From: Mycolicibacterium sp. J2
GTDB taxonomy: Bacteria; Actinomycetota; Actinomycetes; Mycobacteriales; Mycobacteriaceae
Direction: 5' to 3'
DNA length: 39,373 bases
Assembly: GCF_026240945.1 (NCBI RefSeq)
Contig: NZ_JAPFPY010000045.1
Location: 1 to 39,373 of the forward strand
The position numbers and the translations under genes are program-made. Of the stretch, positions 33,160 through 39,373 are shown in pieces (position 1 is the first letter of the stretch; every line of letters begins with the position of its first letter). The notes beneath the pieces were generated by a model. The model searched no databases. It was not told the origin of the DNA and saw nothing but the letters and a program-made list of their open reading frames with translations.

Positions 33160-33785
33160 GCGAGTCCGCAGACCAGACAGCCGACGGCAAAACAGAAGCC
33201 ACCGAGACCAGTGAAGCCACCGAGACCGCCGGAGCCGCGGCGGTCGAGGACGGTGCGGAGGTCGACGCCGTCGAGCCGGATGCCGGTACCGCGGCCCCGG
33301 AGCGTTCGCATGTCACGCTGGCCCTGATCGCCGGCCTGGTGCTGGTGCTCGCCCTCGGCGGGCTCACCGGCTGGCTGGGCTTCCGGGCCTACCATTCCAA
33401 GCAACTCGACGATCAGCGCAAGGTGTTCCTTCAGGTGGGGCGCCAGGGCGCGATCAACCTCACCACCATCGACTTCGAGCACGCCGACGCCGACGTGCAG
33501 CGCATCCTCGATTCGGCCACCGGCACGTTCTACGACGACTTCCAGAAGCGGGCCGGGCCGTTCGTCGAGGTGGTCAAGCAGGCGAAGTCCAAGTCGGTCG
33601 GCACCGTGACCGAGGCCGGTCTGGAATCCGACACCGACACCGGGGCGCAGGTGCTGGTGGCGGTGACGGTGCAGACCTCCAATGCCGGTGCCGCCGAGCA
33701 ACAGCCGCGGCTGTGGCGGATGCGCATCACCGTGCAGAAAATGGGTGACGACGTGAAGGTGTCCAACGTGGAGTTTGTGCCATGA
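33123..33785 (+). CDS. Mce-associated membrane protein (Mas/Mam type), first
   Basis: This 220-residue protein has an acidic Thr/Ala/Glu-rich cytosolic N-terminus (about 60 residues), one membrane helix (about 64-87) and a periplasmic NTF2-like domain (RQGAINLTTIDFEHADADVQRILDSATGTFYDDFQKRAGPF). This is the usual layout of Mce-associated proteins that help assemble or stabilise Mce complexes. It overlaps the mceF end by 37 bp and the next gene by 4 bp. Confidence 0.88.
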   Translation: MADDAATPEGAVSESADQTADGKTEATETSEATETAGAAAVEDGAEVDAVEPDAGTAAPERSHVTLALIAGLVLVLALGGLTGWLGFRAYHSKQLDDQRKVFLQVGRQGAINLTTIDFEHADADVQRILDSATGTFYDDFQKRAGPFVEVVKQAKSKSVGTVTEAGLESDTDTGAQVLVAVTVQTSNAGAAEQQPRLWRMRITVQKMGDDVKVSNVEFVP

Positions 33786-34420
33786 CCGAACCGAACAAGG
33801 ACGTCGACACCGTGTCCAGCGACGAAGCGCAGGAGATCACCGAGTCCGGGGCCACCGAGGCCACTGGGACCAGCGAGGCCGCTGCGACGCCCACCGTCCC
33901 CGACAAGGCCCCGGCCGCCCCGCAGCCGAAACGGTCCGTCGACTGGACCCGCGTGGTGGCGTACGGCGTGCTGCCGGGGCTGGCCCTGGTGCTGGCGCTG
34001 GCCGCGGGTTTCCTCAAATGGCAGGACAACTCGGTTCGCGACGGTGACAAGGCTCGCGCCGAGTCGGTCCAGGTGGCCAAGGACAGCACCATCGCGCTGC
34101 TGTCCTACAAGCCGGACACCGTCGAACAACAGCTCAATGCGGCGCGTGATCTGCTGACCGGCGAGTTCCAGGACGCCTACACCTCGCTGACCCATGACGT
34201 GGTCATCCCGGGCGCCAAGCAGAAGCAGATCTCGGCGGTGGCGACCGTCCCGGCCGCGGCCTCGGTATCGGCCGACCCCAACAAGGCCGTGGTGTTGGTG
34301 TTCGTCAACCAGACCGTGGTGGTCGGCGCCGACGCGCCCACCGACACCGCATCCAGCGTGCGCGTGGCGCTGGAAAAGCACGGCGATCGCTGGCTGATCT
34401 CCAAATTCGACCCGGTGTAG
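33782..34420 (+). CDS. Mce-associated membrane protein (Mas/Mam type), second
   Basis: This 212-residue protein is organised like its neighbour: acidic N-terminus, a Pro/Lys stretch, one membrane helix (about 58-78) and a periplasmic domain beginning ARAESVQVAKDSTIALLSYKPDTVEQQLNAARDLLTGEF. The end RWLISKFDPV is common in the family. ATG 33782 overlaps the stop of the first Mas gene (ATGA). Confidence 0.88.
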   Translation: MTEPNKDVDTVSSDEAQEITESGATEATGTSEAAATPTVPDKAPAAPQPKRSVDWTRVVAYGVLPGLALVLALAAGFLKWQDNSVRDGDKARAESVQVAKDSTIALLSYKPDTVEQQLNAARDLLTGEFQDAYTSLTHDVVIPGAKQKQISAVATVPAAASVSADPNKAVVLVFVNQTVVVGADAPTDTASSVRVALEKHGDRWLISKFDPV

Positions 34421-34452
34421 CCATAAGCCGGCTCGCACCCGTCGACGCCCAG

Positions 34453-35676
34453 ATGTTCTGGATGTCGGCCAAGATTCCCAACGACACTTTCATGGTGTTC
34501 GGGTTCGACGGGGTGCCCAGCGACCTGGACCGGGCGCTCGACGAGCTACTCGAGCGGGCCCGCACCAGCCCGGACCTGTCGCAGCGCATCGACGACTCGT
34601 CGCGGCTGCGGTACCCGCGCTGGGCGCCCTGCCCGCCCGACCGGTCCCGGTTCCTGGTCCGCGAACCCACCGAGCGAACCTGGGACGGTTGCCTTTCCGT
34701 GGTCAACGGCCTCGTCGGCGACCAGCTCGATCCGCAGGTGACACCCTGGCGGCTGCACGTGTTCACCGATATCGACGGTGTCCCCGGCGCGGCCGGGCGG
34801 GGGACGGTGGCCGCGCTGCAGATCACCCACACCCTCGGCGGTGCCGGGCGCACCAATGCGCCGGCGGCGCTGATGTTCGGCCGGCCCGGCGCGGTGCCGC
34901 CGGTGCTGGCGCCGCGTGCCGCCCCGCTGTCGTTGCCCTGGCGCACCATCGAGGCGGTCCGGGCGCAGCGAGAGCTGTTGCGTGACAGCGAATCCGGACG
35001 GGTACCGCCGCCGGCGCCGGGACGCCAGCCATTGCGCACCAACGCGCCGCCGGCGGGACGCCGTGCGATGCGCAGCGTGGTGCTGCCCCGGGCGGCGCTG
35101 TCCGGGGGTACCGTCACCGTGGTGGCCCTGGCCCGCATCGCCGGTGCGCTGGCCGCGCACCTGGCCGAACTCGGCGAGGACACCAGCGCGCTGGGCGCGG
35201 AGGTGACGATGACCAAACCCGGTGCGCGCCAGGTGTACAACCACTTCCGCGCCGCCGGTGTGGGCCTGCATCCGGAGCTCGCGGTGCAGCCGCGGATCGC
35301 TGCCATCGCCACGGAACTGCGGGCCCGTCGGGACCGGGCGGCACACCCGGCGATGCGGGCGTCGGACCGGGCGTTCGCCGCCACCCCCGCGCCGCTGCTG
35401 CGTTGGGGGATAAGCCAATTCGACCCCACGGCGCGGTCGGCGACGGTCATCGGCAATACCGTGGTGTCGAGCATCAACTGCGGTGCCGCCGATTTCGGCT
35501 TCGGCGGGTGTCCGGTGCGGGTGGCCACCGTATTCCCCGGGTTGTCACCGATGATGGGCCTGACCCACGGTGTGATGGGACTGGGGGACACCGTTTCGAT
35601 CAACGTGTTCGCCACCGAGTCGGCCATCGGCGATGTGGACGCCTACGTGGCCCGGCTGAAGTCCGCCTTCGCCTAG
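34453..35676 (+). CDS. WS/DGAT-like acyltransferase-family protein with altered active-site motif; start probably displaced
   Basis: From ATG 34453 the frame encodes 407 residues similar in plan to the wax-ester synthase/diacylglycerol acyltransferase family (WES_acyltransf N-half, DUF1298-like C-half with NTVVSSINCGAADFGFGGCPVRVATVFPGLSPMMGLTHGVMGLGDTVSINVFA). The HHxxxDG motif is replaced by THTLGGA (residues 125-131): the second His remains, the first His is Thr, and the Asp is Gly. The family N-terminus (RLxPxDAQFLY) appears upstream of the ATG as SRLAPVDAQMFW, in frame from 34426, just after an ATA codon (34423-34425) that stands where ATG is expected. The gene closes the mce operon. Acyltransfer activity is doubtful; a lipid-binding role is possible. 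Confidence 0.72.
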   Translation: MFWMSAKIPNDTFMVFGFDGVPSDLDRALDELLERARTSPDLSQRIDDSSRLRYPRWAPCPPDRSRFLVREPTERTWDGCLSVVNGLVGDQLDPQVTPWRLHVFTDIDGVPGAAGRGTVAALQITHTLGGAGRTNAPAALMFGRPGAVPPVLAPRAAPLSLPWRTIEAVRAQRELLRDSESGRVPPPAPGRQPLRTNAPPAGRRAMRSVVLPRAALSGGTVTVVALARIAGALAAHLAELGEDTSALGAEVTMTKPGARQVYNHFRAAGVGLHPELAVQPRIAAIATELRARRDRAAHPAMRASDRAFAATPAPLLRWGISQFDPTARSATVIGNTVVSSINCGAADFGFGGCPVRVATVFPGLSPMMGLTHGVMGLGDTVSINVFATESAIGDVDAYVARLKSAFA

Positions 35677-36092
35677 CGGATGACGGCGGTTGCGGTGAGC
35701 TCCAGAAGCTGCTGGGGATGGATGAAGCCCGAGCAGCCGATCCAGGTGCTGGTCGGGCGGTGATCTCCCACCCAGTCCTTCAGAAGCGGTGTGCAGGCGG
35801 CGAGGGCGGGGACGTCAGTGGTGTAGATCGTCCAGGCCACCAGACCGTCACGGCCGACGCCGACGGCGGCGAGCGAGCGCTCGAGTACCCCGAGAACGTA
35901 CTCCAACTGTCCGGCCAGCGATGTGCTCACGACATCGAGCTCGCCGGACTCATCGGTCAGGGGTGCGATACCGGAGACGTAAACGGTGCCGTTGGCGACG
36001 ATGGTCTGCACGATCCCCAGGTCGTCGAACAGGTTGGGATCGAGGTAGCCGATATCGGGTACCGAGCGGGTGATGGTGGTCGGGTCGGTCAT
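35673..36092 (-). CDS. RidA/YjgF-family protein lacking the usual arginine
   Basis: This 139-residue trimer-forming Rid-family protein has VANGTVYVSGIAP (32-44) and the C-terminal ELTATAV strand. RidA enzymes hydrolyse reactive enamines and imines; they need an Arg in the PxR(S/T) motif, but here that region reads RPTSTWIG (112-119), with no Arg in the aligned place. It therefore belongs to a Rid subgroup with a different reaction or with only binding. ATG 36092-36090 overlaps the permease stop (ATGA). The stop overlaps the convergent WS/DGAT-like gene by 4 bp. It is the last gene of the PhyH-permease operon. Confidence 0.85.
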   Translation of the reverse strand: MTDPTTITRSVPDIGYLDPNLFDDLGIVQTIVANGTVYVSGIAPLTDESGELDVVSTSLAGQLEYVLGVLERSLAAVGVGRDGLVAWTIYTTDVPALAACTPLLKDWVGDHRPTSTWIGCSGFIHPQQLLELTATAVIR

Positions 36093-37594
36093 GCCAGTGC
36101 TGCCTCTCGGGTTTGTGGATCCGGATCAGTTTCGGGGTTGGTGGGGGCGTCAGGGTCGCCGACGATCAGGTTGGGGTCCAGGCGCTCTGGGAAACGGACT
36201 GCGAGGTAACCGAGAATGGCCAGCCCCATCACCCACCAGGCTGCCACGCAGTAACCTGCCAGACTCATGGGATAGGACAGCGCGGCGACGAAACTGAACG
36301 CCGTGATGCCCGCGCCGGCACAGAACGTCGGGAACAGGAACAGCAGGCCCAGCACCGGGACCACCAGATGCACGAGCACCCGGAACTCCGAGCGTCGGAA
36401 GCGAAGGTAGTACACCGGACAGGCGACGCACACGGCCATGTAGATGGGCAGCACCGCGACCGTCAACACGGTGCCGGTGAACATGAATCCGGATACCGGC
36501 CCGAACACCAGGCCCATCCCGAGTGTCACTGCGACGGCAACGCTGAACACCACGGCGATCGCTGCCACCGGCGATCTGAACCGGTGGTGTGTCTTGTTGA
36601 GGAACCTCGGTAACGTGCCCGCCCGGCCCATCGCCCAGGCGACGCGGGTGGTGGCCATCGCTGCACCGTTCGCGGACGCCAGACCCGAGCTGAGCAAGGT
36701 GATCAACAGGATCACCCAGCCGGCACCCCAGAAGGTCCTGGTGATCTCCATCCAGGGGTCACCGTCTCCGTAGGCCAGAAAGCCCGCGTAGTCGTCGGGC
36801 CCGAAGTACACCGCCGACGCGTAGGTGGTGAACACGAAGAAGATGCCCACCAGCAGAACGGATCCGATGACAGCCCACTTGATGGTGCGGCGCGGGTCAC
36901 GGGCTTCCTCACCGAGTGGTGCCGCGGCGTCGAAGCCGATGAACGCGAGGAAGGCGTAGACGGCGCCGGCGATGATGCCGCTGATGCCGCTGAATCCCTC
37001 GACGGTGGCGTGGTTGGTCCAGAACACGCTCAGCGTGTTGCGGTCGCCGGCGGCCACCACCATCCAGATCGAGATCACCAGCATCACAAGGATTTCCGCG
37101 GCGCCGAGCAGCATGCCCACTCGCGTGCCGAACTGCGCGCCCAAATAGTTCATCACCAGCGCCAGGGCGATGCAGACGAGTGCACCGATGATCCACCACG
37201 CGGTGTAGCCCAGACCCAGCGCACCGGCGAACGAAGTCCCCACCATGTTGCCGACCAACAGTGCCAGATAGGGCAGCGCCGCCGCGTACACCAGCAGCGT
37301 GCCCCAGCCGGCGAGAAAACCTGCGCCACCGTGGAACGCCGCGGCGAGATACGAGGACATCCCGGCGGCCGATGTCACCCGTTTGGCGAGTTGTCCGATC
37401 GCGATGGCGACGAAAAGGCAACCGAGCAATGCGAACACGACGGATGCCGGCAGGGCGCCACCGGCGAAGCCGGCCCCGGCGATGACGGCGAAGGCGGCGC
37501 CCACACCGGGGGCCATCGTCGCGATGGAGACGAAGGTGGCTTCGCCCAGGGTGACGCTGTTGCGGGCGAGCCCGTCGGACACGTCGGCGGTCAT
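36089..37594 (-). CDS. APC family permease
   Basis: This 501-residue transporter has about twelve hydrophobic segments between residues 20 and 465. It contains the APC landmark after the first helix pair (MAPGVGAAFAVIAGAGFAGGALP) and the loop FIGFDAAAPLGEEARDPRRTIKWAV (the EEAxxPRRT signature). Members carry amino acids, amines and related cations. The C-terminal tail is acidic and Pro-rich. It overlaps the PhyH stop (ATGA) upstream and the RidA-like start downstream. The substrate is probably what the PhyH enzyme acts on. Confidence 0.9.
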   Translation of the reverse strand: MTADVSDGLARNSVTLGEATFVSIATMAPGVGAAFAVIAGAGFAGGALPASVVFALLGCLFVAIAIGQLAKRVTSAAGMSSYLAAAFHGGAGFLAGWGTLLVYAAALPYLALLVGNMVGTSFAGALGLGYTAWWIIGALVCIALALVMNYLGAQFGTRVGMLLGAAEILVMLVISIWMVVAAGDRNTLSVFWTNHATVEGFSGISGIIAGAVYAFLAFIGFDAAAPLGEEARDPRRTIKWAVIGSVLLVGIFFVFTTYASAVYFGPDDYAGFLAYGDGDPWMEITRTFWGAGWVILLITLLSSGLASANGAAMATTRVAWAMGRAGTLPRFLNKTHHRFRSPVAAIAVVFSVAVAVTLGMGLVFGPVSGFMFTGTVLTVAVLPIYMAVCVACPVYYLRFRRSEFRVLVHLVVPVLGLLFLFPTFCAGAGITAFSFVAALSYPMSLAGYCVAAWWVMGLAILGYLAVRFPERLDPNLIVGDPDAPTNPETDPDPQTREAALA

Positions 37595-38501
37595 ACCCGG
37601 GCCCCCGAGGTGTCGGTGATGGCGTTCATCAACGTGTTTGCCGAGTCCTGGCGGCCAGCGGCAGATTGCATGTCTTCGATCGACAGATGACCGGTGACGT
37701 CGTCGCGCACCACAGACAGCGGATCGGCCACATCACCGACATAGCCGATGGCGAAGCAGCCCAGTTGATAGCCCATCAGCTTGAGCAGATCGTCATCGAG
37801 CGTCCGGGCGATCTCCAACGGTGTGGAGAGGTACTGGTTCTCCTCCTGTCGCACCGATCCGACGGCGTAGGTGATGTTGATCGCCTGACGCACCTTGTCG
37901 GTGGTGGTGTTGGCGCCACCGCCGTGGTAGATCTTGCCGTTGTACAGCAGCACCGAGCCGCGCTCCATCTCGGCAGGAAGCGAATCCTCTTGGGTGAACT
38001 TCTCATTCGTGCCGAGCAGGTGACTGCCCGGGACCACCCGGGTTGCACCCATCTCGGCGGTGTAGTCGCTCATCGCCCACAGCGTGTTGCACTGCACCTG
38101 GTAGTCGGCCGGGAACGGGAAGAAGTCCCATGCCAGTTCGTCGCGATGGATGGCCTGGGCGGGTGATCCGGGGCCGTGGAGATGACCTGGGTCAGGTGCA
38201 ATTGGAACTTGGAGGCGTGGCTCAAGTAATCGCCGGCCACCGCCAAGACGGTGGGATGGGCGACGAGCTCACGGGCGGCGGGCGACCGTGCGATGAGGGA
38301 GCCGGTGCGTCGGGTCTTGACGCCGAGGAAGTCGTCGGCGCCGAATGCGGTGTCCTCGATATAGGGGGCGAGTTCCTCGGCGACGCGGTCCATGTGGGAC
38401 GCGGGCACCAGGTTGTCGATGATCACGTAGCCGTCTTCGCGAAGAGCGCGGGTGATCTGCTCGGGATCGGCGGTGGGCGGGAGGTGATTGAGCTCTGGCA
38501 C
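37591..38501 (-). pseudogene. Phytanoyl-CoA dioxygenase (PhyH) family gene, split by a frameshift
   Basis: The first part, from GTG 38501-38499 (GAGGAG upstream), reads MPELNHLPPT and continues to KFQLHLTQVIST (about residue 109). Near 38,174 the frame changes: adding one G to ACGGCC restores GPGSPAQAIHRDELAWDFFP, and then the second part runs to the stop at 37,591-37,593. The restored protein has 303 residues and carries the Fe(II) ligands His119 and Asp121 (HxD), the distal His in KIYHGGG and the 2-oxoglutarate Arg in KVRQAINITY. So the break falls just before the active site. It may be a real mutation, an assembly or sequencing error, or a frameshift. It heads the operon with the permease and RidA-like genes. 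Confidence 0.7.
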
Positions 38502-38532
38502 GGCGTTACTCCTCGGAGTGAGACGATAAAAT

Positions 38533-38546
38533 CAGACTCTAGTCTG
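38533..38546. promoter_or_regulatory. TetR operator 1 and -10 of the PhyH operon
   Basis: CAGACTCTAGTCTG is an inverted repeat (CAGACT/AGTCTG around CT). On the minus strand it contains TAGAGT (bases 38541-38536), which fits a -10 for the PhyH operon. A further half site CAGTCTG lies at 38552-38558. Confidence 0.6.
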
Positions 38547-38595
38547 AACTTCAGTCTGTTTCAGGAGTGCATCGCGGCGTAACAACGCGGTAAAT

Positions 38596-38609
38596 CCGAC
38601 TAGAGTCTC
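38596..38609. promoter_or_regulatory. TetR operator 2 and -10 of the TetR gene
   Basis: CCGACTAGAGTCTC contains the same ten-base core as operator 1 (GACTAGAGTC) in opposite orientation. TAGAGT at 38601-38606 lies 7 bases before ATG 38614, so it is the -10 of a leaderless tetR transcript. Confidence 0.6.
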
Positions 38610-38613
38610 ATTC

Positions 38614-39225
38614 ATGGCCGAAACGATGCGCCGACTGCCCGCTCAGCGGCGCAGTCGGGAGACGGTCCAACGAATCCTCGACGCGGCCGAAAATCTGCTC
38701 GCCACTGTCGGATACGAGCGCGCGGTGGAATCTCCGGCGCTGCTGCTGGACAAGTCCGGGGTCAGCAAGGGTGCGTTCTACGCCTACTTCACCAGCCCGG
38801 AGATGGCCATGGAAACGGTGGCGCTGCGATACATGGAGCGCTCCACCGCGATGGCCGATGATTTCGCCCGAGCGGATTACGGCAGTTGGGAAGAGGTGAC
38901 GGCACGGGCGATATCGACATACAGCGGCTACTATCGCGATCCCGTCGTGCGGGAGCTGTGGCTGAACGGGCACCTGTCGCCGGTGGCCGTCGCCGAGGAC
39001 GAGCGTGCCAATCTCTATATCGCCACCAAGCTCTGGGAGGCCCTCACCCGGGTCGAGCCCGAACGCACTACCCGCCTGCAGGTGGTGCACTGTTCGGTTG
39101 CCATCGAGATTCTGGATTACCTGCTGCGCTTCGCCTTTCGGCACGAACCCGATGGTGACGTGCAGTTGATCGAGGAATCGGTTGTGGCGATGACCGAGTA
39201 TCTGCGGACCCGAATCGACACCTAA
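38614..39225 (+). CDS. TetR family transcriptional regulator of the PhyH-permease-RidA operon
   Basis: This 203-residue protein has its helix-turn-helix at about residues 18-62 (RETVQRILDAAENLLATVGYE and SGVSKGAFYAYFTSPEMAM), the normal TetR arrangement. The C-terminal domain has Trp- and Tyr-rich helices for ligand binding. It is divergent from the PhyH operon, and both promoters contain the same GACTAGAGTC operator, so it most likely represses itself and that operon until the substrate appears. ATG 38614 agrees with the -10 seven bases upstream. Confidence 0.9.
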   Translation: MAETMRRLPAQRRSRETVQRILDAAENLLATVGYERAVESPALLLDKSGVSKGAFYAYFTSPEMAMETVALRYMERSTAMADDFARADYGSWEEVTARAISTYSGYYRDPVVRELWLNGHLSPVAVAEDERANLYIATKLWEALTRVEPERTTRLQVVHCSVAIEILDYLLRFAFRHEPDGDVQLIEESVVAMTEYLRTRIDT

Positions 39226-39373
39226 GCTTCGATCCGTGGATGGGCCCCGCTGAGGTGTAGGGAGGCTGATTCTTGCCACGATTTCGGTTGTGGGTAGCAG
39301 GTATCGGCTGGTCTGCTCCAGCTTTTCCTGTCTGCTCCGGTCGGGCCTTTCGGCGGTTGGTCAGGCGGTGGCG
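39226..39373. other. Unexplained sequence at the right edge
   Basis: After the TetR stop there are 148 bases without a supported gene. On the minus strand a frame is open from the edge to a stop at 39,222-39,224, ending ESASLHLSGAHPRIEA; it could be the end of a gene or of an insertion sequence cut by the window edge. I could not match it to a family. Confidence 0.3.

Noticed and set aside
1..39373. CRISPR array, tRNA, rRNA, phage or plasmid genes
   Set aside because: No regularly spaced repeats, no cloverleaf-type sequences and no phage or replication genes were seen; the only repeats are short coding repeats.

Overview
The window looks like chromosomal DNA of a fast-growing mycobacterium (Mycolicibacterium type). 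The reasons are high GC, GTG starts and GTGA/ATGA overlaps throughout, a complete yrbEAB-mceABCDEF-mas locus, and a block (about 3.4-9.9 kb) whose order matches what I recall for M. tuberculosis Rv1106c-Rv1112: 3beta-HSD, xseB, xseA, Rv1109c-like, ispH, Rv1111c-like, ychF. No rRNA, tRNA or CRISPR was seen. Both edges may be repeats: the left edge is the 5' end of an IS630-family element, and the right edge is unexplained sequence.

Layout. 0-1.35 kb: IS630 fragment and an AI-2E-type permease. 1.37-4.6 kb: an SDR and an epimerase-like dehydrogenase (one transcript), then a 3beta-hydroxysteroid dehydrogenase-like gene; both promoters carry a palindrome matching the KstR steroid-regulon operator. 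4.6-9.9 kb: housekeeping genes (exonuclease VII, IspH, YchF). 9.9-11.9 kb: small accessory genes (SnoaL-like, cupin, NAD-binding epimerase) ending in a methyltransferase remnant. 12.0-18.65 kb: an ethanolamine module: GAF-type regulator, aldehyde dehydrogenase, ethanolamine permease, EutB and EutC, with no microcompartment genes. 18.7-21.8 kb: VOC protein, lipoprotein, secreted protein, a truncated Vgb-like propeller, a permuted papain-like protein and a small membrane protein.

21.9-35.7 kb: an alpha/beta hydrolase divergent from a TetR regulator, then the mce lipid-import operon (two YrbE permeases, six Mce proteins, two Mce-associated membrane proteins) ending in a WS/DGAT-like protein with an altered active-site motif and a probable ATG-to-ATA start change. 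35.7-39.2 kb: a tightly overlapping minus-strand operon (phytanoyl-CoA dioxygenase-like gene with a frameshift, APC permease, RidA-like protein) divergent from a TetR gene. The shared promoter region has two near-identical operators whose centres lie 63 bp apart.

How the parts work together. The eut genes should import ethanolamine, split it to acetaldehyde and ammonia, and oxidise the aldehyde. The mce locus should move a lipid across the envelope. The 35.7-39.2 kb cluster looks like an inducible uptake-and-oxidation pathway for an unknown, probably nitrogen-containing, compound, and is the best candidate here for an undescribed system, although its oxygenase gene is broken in this sequence.
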